6,846 bases of DNA from Alphaproteobacteria bacterium (GTDB lineage Bacteria; Pseudomonadota; Alphaproteobacteria; SMXP01), in NCBI GenBank assembly GCA_021774995.1, contig JAJFIM010000137.1, positions 1 to 6,846 of the forward strand, given 5' to 3'. The notes below the pieces were generated by a model that was not told where the DNA came from, made no database searches, and saw nothing but the letters and a program-made list of their open reading frames with translations. A program made the position numbers and the translations under genes. Numbering within the stretch: the stretch's first letter is position 1; each line of letters begins with the position of its first letter. Shown here one piece after another: positions 1 to 5,650 of the stretch.

Positions 1-76
1 GCAGATCGCGCGCGTCGAAATAAAGTCCCTTCGACGTGCCGCCGCGCATTAATGTCGCCGGGATCGCTTTCAGCAT
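1..76 (-). CDS. PrpF/GalD/LigU-family tautomerase or isomerase, N-terminal fragment (runs off left edge)
   Basis: Seen: reading leftwards from an ATG at 76-74, 25 complete codons are open to the window edge, and residues 10-17 read MRGGTSKG after an IPAT segment. This is the N-terminal signature of the PrpF superfamily (2-methylaconitate isomerase PrpF, 4-oxalomesaconate tautomerase GalD, 1,3-allylic isomerase LigU). These are cytoplasmic two-domain enzymes of the diaminopimelate-epimerase fold, usually about 350-400 residues, so over 90 percent of the gene lies outside. The start sits 5 bp after the stop of the upstream aldolase gene, so the two are probably co-transcribed; a GGAG lies about 14 nt upstream, a rather long spacing. 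Inferred: because the partner is a LigK/GalC-type aldolase, the likely substrate is 4-oxalomesaconate in the protocatechuate 4,5-cleavage/gallate route. The fragment itself resembles PrpF as much as GalD, so the family is firm and the substrate is contextual. Confidence 0.85.
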   Translation of the reverse strand, partial: MLKAIPATLMRGGTSKGLYFDARDL

Positions 77-81
77 GGCGG

Positions 82-789
82 TTAATCCAGCTCCGCCTGA
101 TCGATATAAGACAGGCCCTTTTCGGCCAGTCTTTTGCGCATTTTATAAATGTCGAGGCCGAGTTCGCCCGCGGCGAGGCGTTTGCGTTTTTCTTCTTCCA
201 GGGTTTCGCGTTCCTGCGATTTTTTCAAAACGTCAGCGGCTTGTGCGCGCGCCACCGCCACAACGCCGTCATCGTCGGCGATAATCAGGTCTCCGGGGTT
301 AACGCGCGCGCCCGCGCACACAATGGGAACGTTGACGCTGCCAAGCGTCTCTTTGACCGTGCCTTGCGCGGAGACGCATTTCGACCATACCGGAAAACCC
401 ATGGAGGTGAGATCTTTGACGTCGCGCACGCCCGCGTCGATCACGAGGCCCTTAACGCCGCGCGCCATCAGGCTTGTCGCCAGGAGGTCGCCGAAATAAC
501 CGGCGTCTGAAAAAGACGTCGGAGCCAGCACCAGAATGTCGCCCGCCCGGCACTGTTCGACCGCTACATGGATCATCCAGTTATCGCACGGGGGCGCGGA
601 AATCGTCACTGCAATTCCCGCCACATGGGCGCCGGGATAGATCGGCGTGATATTGGGCGCCAATAGGCCCTTTCCGCCTTGCGCTTCATGCACGGTTGCG
701 ACGCCGATTTTTTCTGCGGCAAAAGCGTTAACAATGCTTTTTTCCACGCGTTGAATATTGGTGACGACGACGCTTTGTGAGGCATTCAT
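82..789 (-). CDS. ligK: 4-carboxy-4-hydroxy-2-oxoadipate aldolase / oxaloacetate decarboxylase (LigK/GalC, RraA-like fold)
   Basis: The 235-residue product matches the class II, metal-dependent pyruvate aldolases of the RraA-like fold. Family knowledge: they cleave 4-carboxy-4-hydroxy-2-oxoadipate (and 4-hydroxy-4-methyl-2-oxoglutarate) to pyruvate plus oxaloacetate or pyruvate, and also decarboxylate oxaloacetate, in the cytoplasm as the last step of protocatechuate 4,5-cleavage or gallate breakdown. Seen: the hallmark D-x20-R-D is present as Asp101, Arg122, Asp123 (IDAGVRD; Arg binds pyruvate, the second Asp holds the metal water), with the preceding YFGDLLA segment. The C-terminal third is a charged, probably helical tail (about 190-225). 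Length is near the usual 225-240. The ATG at 789 was preferred over a TTG at 852, because the family match begins at MNASQ and the 21 extra residues look non-coding; the ribosome site is weak (GAGA about 10 nt upstream). It is followed after 5 bp by the PrpF/GalD-type gene, which supports the pathway call. RraA itself lacks this context. Confidence 0.9.
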   Translation of the reverse strand: MNASQSVVVTNIQRVEKSIVNAFAAEKIGVATVHEAQGGKGLLAPNITPIYPGAHVAGIAVTISAPPCDNWMIHVAVEQCRAGDILVLAPTSFSDAGYFGDLLATSLMARGVKGLVIDAGVRDVKDLTSMGFPVWSKCVSAQGTVKETLGSVNVPIVCAGARVNPGDLIIADDDGVVAVARAQAADVLKKSQERETLEEEKRKRLAAGELGLDIYKMRKRLAEKGLSYIDQAELD

Positions 790-1061
790 GGGCAAGGTCT
801 CGATTGTTGAGTGATGTGACCCATTTTCCAGAGATTCCGGCCAAAACGCCAATCAAAAAGCGGGTTATTCCATAAGAAAATGAGAGGGCGGATTTGGGGC
901 CTCCGACGCGAATAATCAGAGTGGAATAGGCCGTTTATTGAGGGATAGATCCCCAGTTGCTAGCATGAAGGCGACTTTCAGCGCTGGGATGGAAAAAAAT
1001 TACTTAACATTCCCAAATTCCGCCCAGGGGTCGTCTTAAAGACGGTGAGGTATGCGCTGCG
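790..1061. other. Divergent non-coding spacer between the ligK unit and the broken hydrolase
   Basis: No convincing gene is seen on either strand in these 272 bases. The region must hold the promoter of the leftward ligK unit, but no clear -35/-10 pair stands out on that strand. On the plus strand TTGAGG (938-943) and TAGCAT (961-966) are 17 bp apart, a weak sigma70-like pair (4 of 6 matches each) that could serve the rightward reading frame at 1062. A 7-bp inverted repeat with a 49-bp gap (TATTCCA 866-872, TGGAATA 922-928) is also present; its spacing is long for an operator. No regulator gene lies in the window. Confidence 0.4.
1032..1044. promoter_or_regulatory. 13-bp perfect palindrome just upstream of a start codon (possible operator or hairpin)
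   Basis: CGTCTT-A-AAGACG is a perfect inverted repeat with a single central base. It ends 17 nt before the ATG at 1062 and directly abuts a purine-rich stretch (GGTGAGG, 1044-1050) that could be the ribosome site. This placement would suit a repressor operator. With a one-base loop it is a poor RNA hairpin. Function is inferred from position only; a 13-bp palindrome can arise by chance. Confidence 0.25.
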
Positions 1062-1794
1062 ATGACTGAGGCGAAATTAGAAAAGGTGAGATCTCTTGCG
1101 CGCGCATCGGCGCGCGGCGACGCCGTGGTTAACCTTGAACTTATCGAACTCGATAAAAGCGAGGCCGCCAAAGAGGGCGGCGTGTCTTGTGATGGCGGTG
1201 GATTATCGCTTGGGGCCGGAACATAAATTTCCCGCCGCAATTGAAGACGCCGCAGCGGCGGTGAGGTGGGCGGCGGCCAATGCGCGGGATCTGGGCGCCG
1301 ATCTTCTGCGGCTTGCCGTCGGCGGCGACAGCGCGGGCGGCAATCTTGCCGCGGTCGCCGCATTGGACGCTCAGGGACATGGAGGGCCGGATATTTGTTT
1401 TCAACTTCTGATCTATCCGGCAACCGATATGACCGCATCCTTTCCCTCTCATGCGGCTTTTGGCGCGGGCTATCGCCTTACGCGGCCTCTTATTGCGTGG
1501 TCCTTGGTCAATTATTTGCGCGATGGGCGCGACATGCTTGACCCAAGAGCCTCGCCGCTTTTTGCCGATGATTTTTCAGGCCTGCCCCCGGCTTTTATTC
1601 TCACCGCAGGTTTTGATCCCTTGCGAGACGAAGGCAAAGCTTATGCTGACAAATTGGCGCATGCCGGCGTGACCGTGCGCTATCAATGTTACGAAACCAT
1701 GATCCATGGTTTTATCGGCATGACGGGCGTTCTTGATGGCGCTGGAAACGCACTTGGCGATGCGGCGTCGGCTTTAAGCGCGGCGTTCAAATAG
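1062..1794 (+). pseudogene. Alpha/beta hydrolase of the HSL (hormone-sensitive lipase) family, N-terminally truncated and out of frame with an upstream coding start
   Basis: The frame from about 1180 to the TAG at 1792-1794 encodes the C-terminal two thirds of a bacterial HSL-family carboxylesterase. Seen: VDYRLGPEHKFPAA, the nucleophile elbow GDSAGG (Ser codon 1330-1332), the acid in FDPLRDE (Asp codon 1615-1617) and the catalytic His in IHGF (codon 1705-1707), in the usual order. Family members are about 300-320 residues and carry an HGGG oxyanion-hole motif some 30-40 residues before VDYRL; no frame here supplies it. Upstream, a different frame opens at ATG 1062 (SD-like GGTGAGG at 1044-1050), gives about 40 coding-looking residues not recognised as hydrolase, then runs to a TAA at 1224-1226. 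This looks like a deletion that fused another gene's start, or a wrongly placed start, to the hydrolase out of frame. An alternative is a short protein from TTG 1096 (AAAAGGTGAG just upstream) or ATG 1192, but its first 27 codons read as arginine-rich shadow sequence. Such a product would lack the oxyanion hole and probably be inactive. Confidence 0.75.
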
Positions 1795-1958
1795 GCTGTT
1801 CAGGCGCCATTATTGCTATGATCTGATATTTGGTGATAGCGTCGGCCGGTCGCCGCCCTTCGCGGCGCAAGATACAACCTCACAGGTGACGGCGCATCTC
1901 GGTCCGGAATTCCATCTCATCTTCTCCTGCGTCGCCTTGGCCCATTGCCTTTCTGGCT

Positions 1959-3095
1959 ATGGGGATATTAGCGGCAACCAATGGCATAACCGTCACGGGA
2001 TTAACGGTGTTCGACGAATCTCTGATCGCGGAGTTTGGCTGGTCGCGCACGGCACTTAAAGCACGCGACGCGGTGAGCTTTTGGAGCGCGGCTCTTTTTA
2101 TGCCGCTTGCGGGTTACGCCATTGACCGGTTCGGCGTGAAGCCGTGCATGGTCGTAGGCTTGTTTCTTCTCAGCTGCGGGTTGTTTGCCTATTCCATGGT
2201 GCGCTCTCTCAGCGATATTTATATGCTGCACGGCCTCCTTGCGTTTTCCATCAGTCTTGCGGGCAGCGTGGCCGCGGTGATTTTAGTGTCGCGCCATTTC
2301 ACGAAAAGGCGCGGTCTTGCCGTCGGCATCGCTTTGGCGGGGACCAGTCTGGGCGGCATCATTTTTACGCAAGTAAACGCCTATATGCTGGTGAAAACAG
2401 GGTGGCGCGGCGCCTTTCAGGTGGAGGCGATGATACCGCTGGCGTTAATCCTGGCTGTTATTTTGATGGTGACCAAAGGCGGGCCGGCAAGAGACAGTGA
2501 TGAGCTTGCGCCAGAAGACCGCGGCATGGAGGTGAGGGATGCTTTAAGAACGTCTGCGTTTTGGGCCATCGCAGTGTCGGGCTTCATTACCTATGGATCT
2601 ATCTTAGGCATAATTTCCAATTTGTATTTATTCATGCGTGATTTGGGCGTTACCGAATCCATGGCCGCCACGGCCCTCTCCACGCTCTTTGCAGTGGCTT
2701 TAGCCGGTAATTTTTTATCCGGTTTTATGTCAGACTATGTCAGTCCCTACAGGCTTTTTTTTATCGATATGGTTGTGATGGCATTGGGCGTGGCCGCGAT
2801 GTCTTCAATGCAGCTCCCTCTCGTTTGGCTCGGCATCGTCTTAGTGGGGCTCGGGTGGGGCGGTATGTACACCCTTTATAATTATCTTGTCATCAAATCG
2901 TTTGGCTTACAGGCGGTGGGCCGTATTGGCGGCGCCGTGAGCGTGATGGAAAGCATCGGCGCCGGAGCGGGTCCGATGGCGGCCGCCTATGTGTTTGACG
3001 CCACGGGTTCATATTCGGGGGCGTTTGTCGGCATATTCGCCGCTCTTCTTATCGCTCTTGTTCTTGCGCGCTGGGTGCGGCCTTTGAAAGGCTAA
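1959..3095 (+). CDS. MFS transporter, monocarboxylate / oxalate-formate antiporter type
   Basis: The product of 378 residues is almost entirely hydrophobic segments, with an MFS layout in two halves joined by a polar loop at about residues 172-192. Seen: the loop 2-3 signature GYAIDRFGVKP (52-62), a GWSR motif (27-30) after the first segment as in MCT-like bacterial carriers, and RHFTKRRGLAVG leading into the fourth segment. It acts in the inner membrane. The substrate is not readable from the sequence; relatives carry monocarboxylates, oxalate/formate or aromatic acids, and nearby catabolic genes make an organic or aromatic acid plausible. The start is uncertain: no ribosome site precedes ATG 1959, the first membrane segment looks clipped, and the frame stays open back to 1890 with plausible sequence (WPIAFLA) but no ATG, GTG or TTG. 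The 164 bp before it hold only a GC-rich 6-bp hairpin (1851-1867) without a T-run. It follows the broken hydrolase and converges on the decarboxylase gene. Confidence 0.85.
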   Translation: MGILAATNGITVTGLTVFDESLIAEFGWSRTALKARDAVSFWSAALFMPLAGYAIDRFGVKPCMVVGLFLLSCGLFAYSMVRSLSDIYMLHGLLAFSISLAGSVAAVILVSRHFTKRRGLAVGIALAGTSLGGIIFTQVNAYMLVKTGWRGAFQVEAMIPLALILAVILMVTKGGPARDSDELAPEDRGMEVRDALRTSAFWAIAVSGFITYGSILGIISNLYLFMRDLGVTESMAATALSTLFAVALAGNFLSGFMSDYVSPYRLFFIDMVVMALGVAAMSSMQLPLVWLGIVLVGLGWGGMYTLYNYLVIKSFGLQAVGRIGGAVSVMESIGAGAGPMAAAYVFDATGSYSGAFVGIFAALLIALVLARWVRPLKG

Positions 3096-3105
3096 GAGGA
3101 GCCTT
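3088..3105. terminator. Short hairpin between convergent genes, possible bidirectional terminator
   Basis: AAGGCT (3088-3093) and AGCCTT (3100-3105) form a perfect 6-bp stem with a 6-nt loop. It spans the transporter stop codon and ends one base before the stop codon of the converging decarboxylase gene, filling the 10-bp gap. There is no clear T-run on either side, so it is not a textbook intrinsic terminator; the call rests mainly on position. Confidence 0.35.
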
Positions 3106-4527
3106 CTAGGAATTATCTTTGTCAAGATCGTTTGCGATCTGTCGGATAATATCCCACGCGTCGATGACATCCTGTTCGGTTGTGTAGGTTTGTCCGACTT
3201 GAAAACGAATGACGTAATTCCCCTCATGGAGGGTTTGCGTGAGGTAAAGGCGCCCATCGTCATTGATCGCTTGGATTAAGTTTTCATTGAGGGCGTCGAG
3301 GTCACAGGCTCCGTGCGGAGCGTAGCGGAAGGTCAGAAGCGACAAAAAGGGCGGGGTGACGAGTTCAAAGTTTTCGTCTTTTTCAATTTTTACGCTCAAG
3401 TCCCGCGCCCATTGGCAATGAGACCGGATGAGTGCCCTTAACGCCTCAACGCCGTAGGCCCGGATGACAAACCATAATTTTAGCGCCCTGAAGCGCCGCC
3501 CGAGGGGCACGGACATTTCTGAATAATTGATCACGCTCTCGCGCCCCTTTGTTTTGAGGTAAGCGGGCTGGATGGCGAGCGTTTTCACAAGGTCCGCCGG
3601 ATCGCGGACAAAGTGCGCCGAACAATCAAAGTTTGTGAGCAACCATTTATGCGGATTAAAAACAAAACTGTCGGCCAGTTCCACGCCGTCCATCAAAGAG
3701 CGAAATTCGGGGCAGATCATGGCGCTGCCGGCCCAGGCGGCGTCAACATGAACGTATAGGTTATGTTTTTTGGCGACCTGGCACACAGCGCGGATGTTGT
3801 CGCTGGCGCCGACGCTTGTGCCGCCCAGACAGGCAACCACCAGCGCCGGAATCAGACCCGCCGCGCGGTCATCTGAAATGGCCTTTTCAAGAAGATCCGC
3901 ATCCATTTCCAATTTGTCGTTGACCGGAATCTTAACCAGGTTTTCCTGGCCGATCCCGGCAATCCAGATGGCTTTGTCGATGGAGGAGTGGACGTGCTCT
4001 GAGCCATAGACGCGAATTGTTGGCAATTTGGAAAGCCCTTGCGCGTTTCCGCGCCACTCCAAGGCCCGCTCGCGCGCGGTGAGAACGGCGCAAAGCGTGG
4101 CGGAAGACGCTGAATCCTGTATCACGCCCTGAAAATCAGCCGGCAGATCCAGCATTTGCCGCAGCCAGTCCAAAACTTTTGTCTCAAGCTCCGTGGCGGC
4201 GGGCGATGTCTGCCACAGCATGCATTGCGCCGCCATGGTGGCGGTGAGCAATTCGGCGATCACCGAAGGCGGACTTGAATTGGCGGGAAAGTAAGAAAAG
4301 TTCCGCGGGTGCTGCCAATGAGTCATGCCGGGCGCGATGATGTTTTCAAAGTCCTGAAAGATCGCGCTCATCGGCTCTCCCTGTTCCGGGGCTGCGCCCG
4401 GCAATTGGCGCGCAATGTCTCCGGGGCGAACTTGCGCCCGCACAGGTTTTGACCGTAGAGACGTGAGGTAATCGGCCGACCAGTCCGCGGCGCGGTGCGC
4501 CCAGGATCGAAAATCATCAAAATTCAT
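3106..4527 (-). CDS. Aromatic-L-amino-acid decarboxylase (group II PLP-dependent decarboxylase)
   Basis: The 473-residue product matches the DDC/TDC/tyrosine decarboxylase family from end to end (usual 470-490). These fold-type I PLP enzymes remove the alpha-carboxylate of aromatic amino acids (Dopa, 5-hydroxytryptophan, Trp, Tyr, Phe) to give amines, as cytoplasmic homodimers. Seen: PLP-binding Lys294 in NPHKWLL, ring-stacking His180 in HVHSS, Asp262 in VDAAWAGSA to pair with the pyridine nitrogen, the HPRNFSYFPA segment (73-82), and PLGRRFRALKLWFV (341-354). Tyr323 in PAYLK lies exactly 29 residues after the PLP lysine, as does catalytic Tyr332 of human DDC. That Tyr marks true decarboxylases; aldehyde synthases have Phe there. 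The ATG at 4527 has AAGAGG 8 nt upstream and begins the family match. The frame stays open a further 180 codons upstream, but that part is antisense to the dehydratase gene and arginine/histidine-rich, so it is rejected. Which aromatic amino acid is used cannot be read. Confidence 0.93.
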   Translation of the reverse strand: MNFDDFRSWAHRAADWSADYLTSLRSKPVRAQVRPGDIARQLPGAAPEQGEPMSAIFQDFENIIAPGMTHWQHPRNFSYFPANSSPPSVIAELLTATMAAQCMLWQTSPAATELETKVLDWLRQMLDLPADFQGVIQDSASSATLCAVLTARERALEWRGNAQGLSKLPTIRVYGSEHVHSSIDKAIWIAGIGQENLVKIPVNDKLEMDADLLEKAISDDRAAGLIPALVVACLGGTSVGASDNIRAVCQVAKKHNLYVHVDAAWAGSAMICPEFRSLMDGVELADSFVFNPHKWLLTNFDCSAHFVRDPADLVKTLAIQPAYLKTKGRESVINYSEMSVPLGRRFRALKLWFVIRAYGVEALRALIRSHCQWARDLSVKIEKDENFELVTPPFLSLLTFRYAPHGACDLDALNENLIQAINDDGRLYLTQTLHEGNYVIRFQVGQTYTTEQDVIDAWDIIRQIANDLDKDNS

Positions 4528-4584
4528 ATGGTTCGCCTCTTGGATTTGTGTTTTTCTCTTGAAGACAGCCAAAGGACGCGCTTC
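4528..4584. promoter_or_regulatory. 57-bp divergent control region of the decarboxylase and dehydratase genes
   Basis: This gap holds both ribosome sites: leftward AAGAGG 8 nt before ATG 4527, and rightward AAAGGA about 9 nt before ATG 4585. After subtracting these only about 30 bp remain, so at least one promoter must overlap the opposite gene or the two must overlap each other. TTGAAG (4559-4564) could be a rightward -35, with its -10 near or inside the dehydratase start region; no confident promoter hexamer pair is seen. Shared or mutually exclusive transcription is inferred. Confidence 0.5.
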
Positions 4585-5541
4585 ATGACAACAGATATCA
4601 CATATGAGAATATTTGCCGTATCCGGGACCAGATTTCGGATCGCATCGTCACGACGCCGGTTGTGAGCTTGGGGATGGGCAATGCGGTGCTGAAGCTTGA
4701 GCTGTTCCAGAATGGCGGCAGTTTCAAGATCAGGGGCGCGCTGGCCGTGATGCTGAACGCGGGCGCGGACGCGCTTAAAAATGGCGTGGTGGCGGTGAGC
4801 GCGGGCAATCACGCCATTGCAACGGCGCATGCGGCGAAATCTCTTGGCGTTCACGCCACGGTCGTCATGATGAAAAGCGCGAACCCGGCGCGGCCCGCCG
4901 CCTGCAAAGTTTTGGGGGCCAAAGTTATTCTGGCGGAGGATGTGAACCGCGCTTTCGAACTGGTAGAGACCATCCGGGATGAGGAAAAGCGTCTGTTTGT
5001 CCACCCCTATGAAGGTCCCTATACGGCGCTGGGGACGGCGACTTTGGGCATGGAAATTTGCGCGCAAGTTCCCGATTTGGAGGCGATCATTATCCCCATT
5101 GGCGGCGGGGGCCTGTGCGCGGGCGTTTCCAGCGCCGTGAAGCTGTTAAAGCCGAAGTGCAAAGTGTACGGGGTGGAGCCCGAAGGGGTTGATAATATGC
5201 GGTTGAGTATCATCGCCGGTTCCGCGCAAAAGAGTCCCGGCAAAGAGACAATCGCCGACGGCCTGAAGCCCCCCGCCTCTGCGCCCTATAGTTTTGGTCT
5301 GTGCCGGGACCATGTCGATGACATCGTTCTCATCAATGACGATGATTTGCGCGGCGCTATGGCGCGGTTATTTTCTGAAAAAAAACTGGCCGTTGAACCG
5401 GCGGGCGCAGCGTCCACGGCGGCTTTGATGGGACCGCTCAAAGAGCGGCTGGCGGGAAAAAAAGTCGTGGCCATTGTGTCGGGAAGCAATATTGATATCG
5501 CCACATTTGCGTCTCACGTCGAAGCGGCGGGCGCCGCGTGA
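4585..5541 (+). CDS. Threonine/serine dehydratase-like enzyme (fold-type II PLP, no ACT domain)
   Basis: The 318-residue product is a fold-type II PLP lyase of the threonine dehydratase / serine racemase group. Family members typically deaminate L-threonine or L-serine to 2-oxobutyrate or pyruvate plus ammonia in the cytoplasm. Seen: PLP lysine Lys48 in GSFKIRGA, the SAGNHA substrate loop (72-77), the phosphate-binding glycine loop GGGG (173-176), a VEPE segment (197-200), and SGSN (299-302) near the pyridine nitrogen. Length matches catabolic TdcB-like enzymes and lacks the C-terminal regulatory domain of biosynthetic IlvA (about 500 residues). The ATG at 4585 was chosen for its AAAGGA ribosome site and family-like start; a longer frame back to 4495 overlaps the opposite decarboxylase gene. 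It is divergent from that gene. Relatives such as phenylserine dehydratase, EutB of ectoine breakdown or hydroxyaspartate dehydratases share these motifs, so the substrate is open; the segment before the lysine reads FQNGG rather than the usual QxTG. Confidence 0.88.
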   Translation: MTTDITYENICRIRDQISDRIVTTPVVSLGMGNAVLKLELFQNGGSFKIRGALAVMLNAGADALKNGVVAVSAGNHAIATAHAAKSLGVHATVVMMKSANPARPAACKVLGAKVILAEDVNRAFELVETIRDEEKRLFVHPYEGPYTALGTATLGMEICAQVPDLEAIIIPIGGGGLCAGVSSAVKLLKPKCKVYGVEPEGVDNMRLSIIAGSAQKSPGKETIADGLKPPASAPYSFGLCRDHVDDIVLINDDDLRGAMARLFSEKKLAVEPAGAASTAALMGPLKERLAGKKVVAIVSGSNIDIATFASHVEAAGAA

Positions 5542-5650
5542 GGCGGGCGTTTTTATTTGAACAATTGTCCAGTGAGGCGAGAGCATTAGCCCGCGCCCAT
5601 TTTTTGGGGCATAGTTCAACGCGGGCATCATCAGACTAAAAGGGGCACTC
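5542..5650 (+). promoter_or_regulatory. Leader of the secreted-protein gene with competing inverted repeats
   Basis: GCCCGC at 5589-5594 can pair with GCGGGC at either 5543-5548 or 5621-5626 (the latter extended to 7 bp, 5589-5595 with 5620-5626). TTGAAC (5557-5562) can pair with GTTCAA (5614-5619), which crosses the second of these helices. An 8-bp palindrome ACAATTGT lies at 5561-5568, and a small GCCC/GGGC hairpin (5595-5598 with 5607-5610) lies inside the loop. The ribosome site AAAAGGGG (5638-5645), 5 nt before ATG 5651, follows directly. A TTTTT at 5550-5554 after GC-rich sequence could end dehydratase transcripts but lacks a good adjoining stem. Any switching function is inference; no known riboswitch or T-box motif was recognised. 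Confidence 0.3.

Noticed and set aside
52..510. Open frame of 152 codons on the plus strand across the aldolase gene
   Set aside because: It lies antisense to ligK, whose family match is complete; the reading is Ala/Arg/His-rich shadow sequence with no motif.
866..928. TATTCCA ... TGGAATA inverted repeat in the divergent spacer
   Set aside because: The 49-bp gap is long for one operator and 7-bp repeats of this kind arise by chance; mentioned only in the spacer entry.
1004..1438. 144-codon minus-strand frame over the hydrolase
   Set aside because: Pro/Arg/Ser-rich shadow of a GC-rich coding region; no ribosome site or domain.
1851..1867. CGCCGC/GCGGCG hairpin after the broken hydrolase as a terminator
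   Set aside because: No T-run follows and the stem is low-complexity GC sequence, so an intrinsic terminator is not supported.
4495..4584. 30-codon upstream extension of the dehydratase frame
   Set aside because: It overlaps the opposite decarboxylase start and has no family similarity; ATG 4585 has a good ribosome site.
4528..5067. 180-codon upstream extension of the decarboxylase frame on the minus strand
   Set aside because: It is antisense to the dehydratase gene, rich in Arg/His, and the decarboxylase family match and ribosome site both place the start at 4527.
5524..5537. GCGGCG/CGCCGC hairpin at the end of the dehydratase gene plus the TTTTT at 5550
   Set aside because: The loop would be only 2 nt and the T-run begins 13 nt after the stem; too far for a standard terminator.
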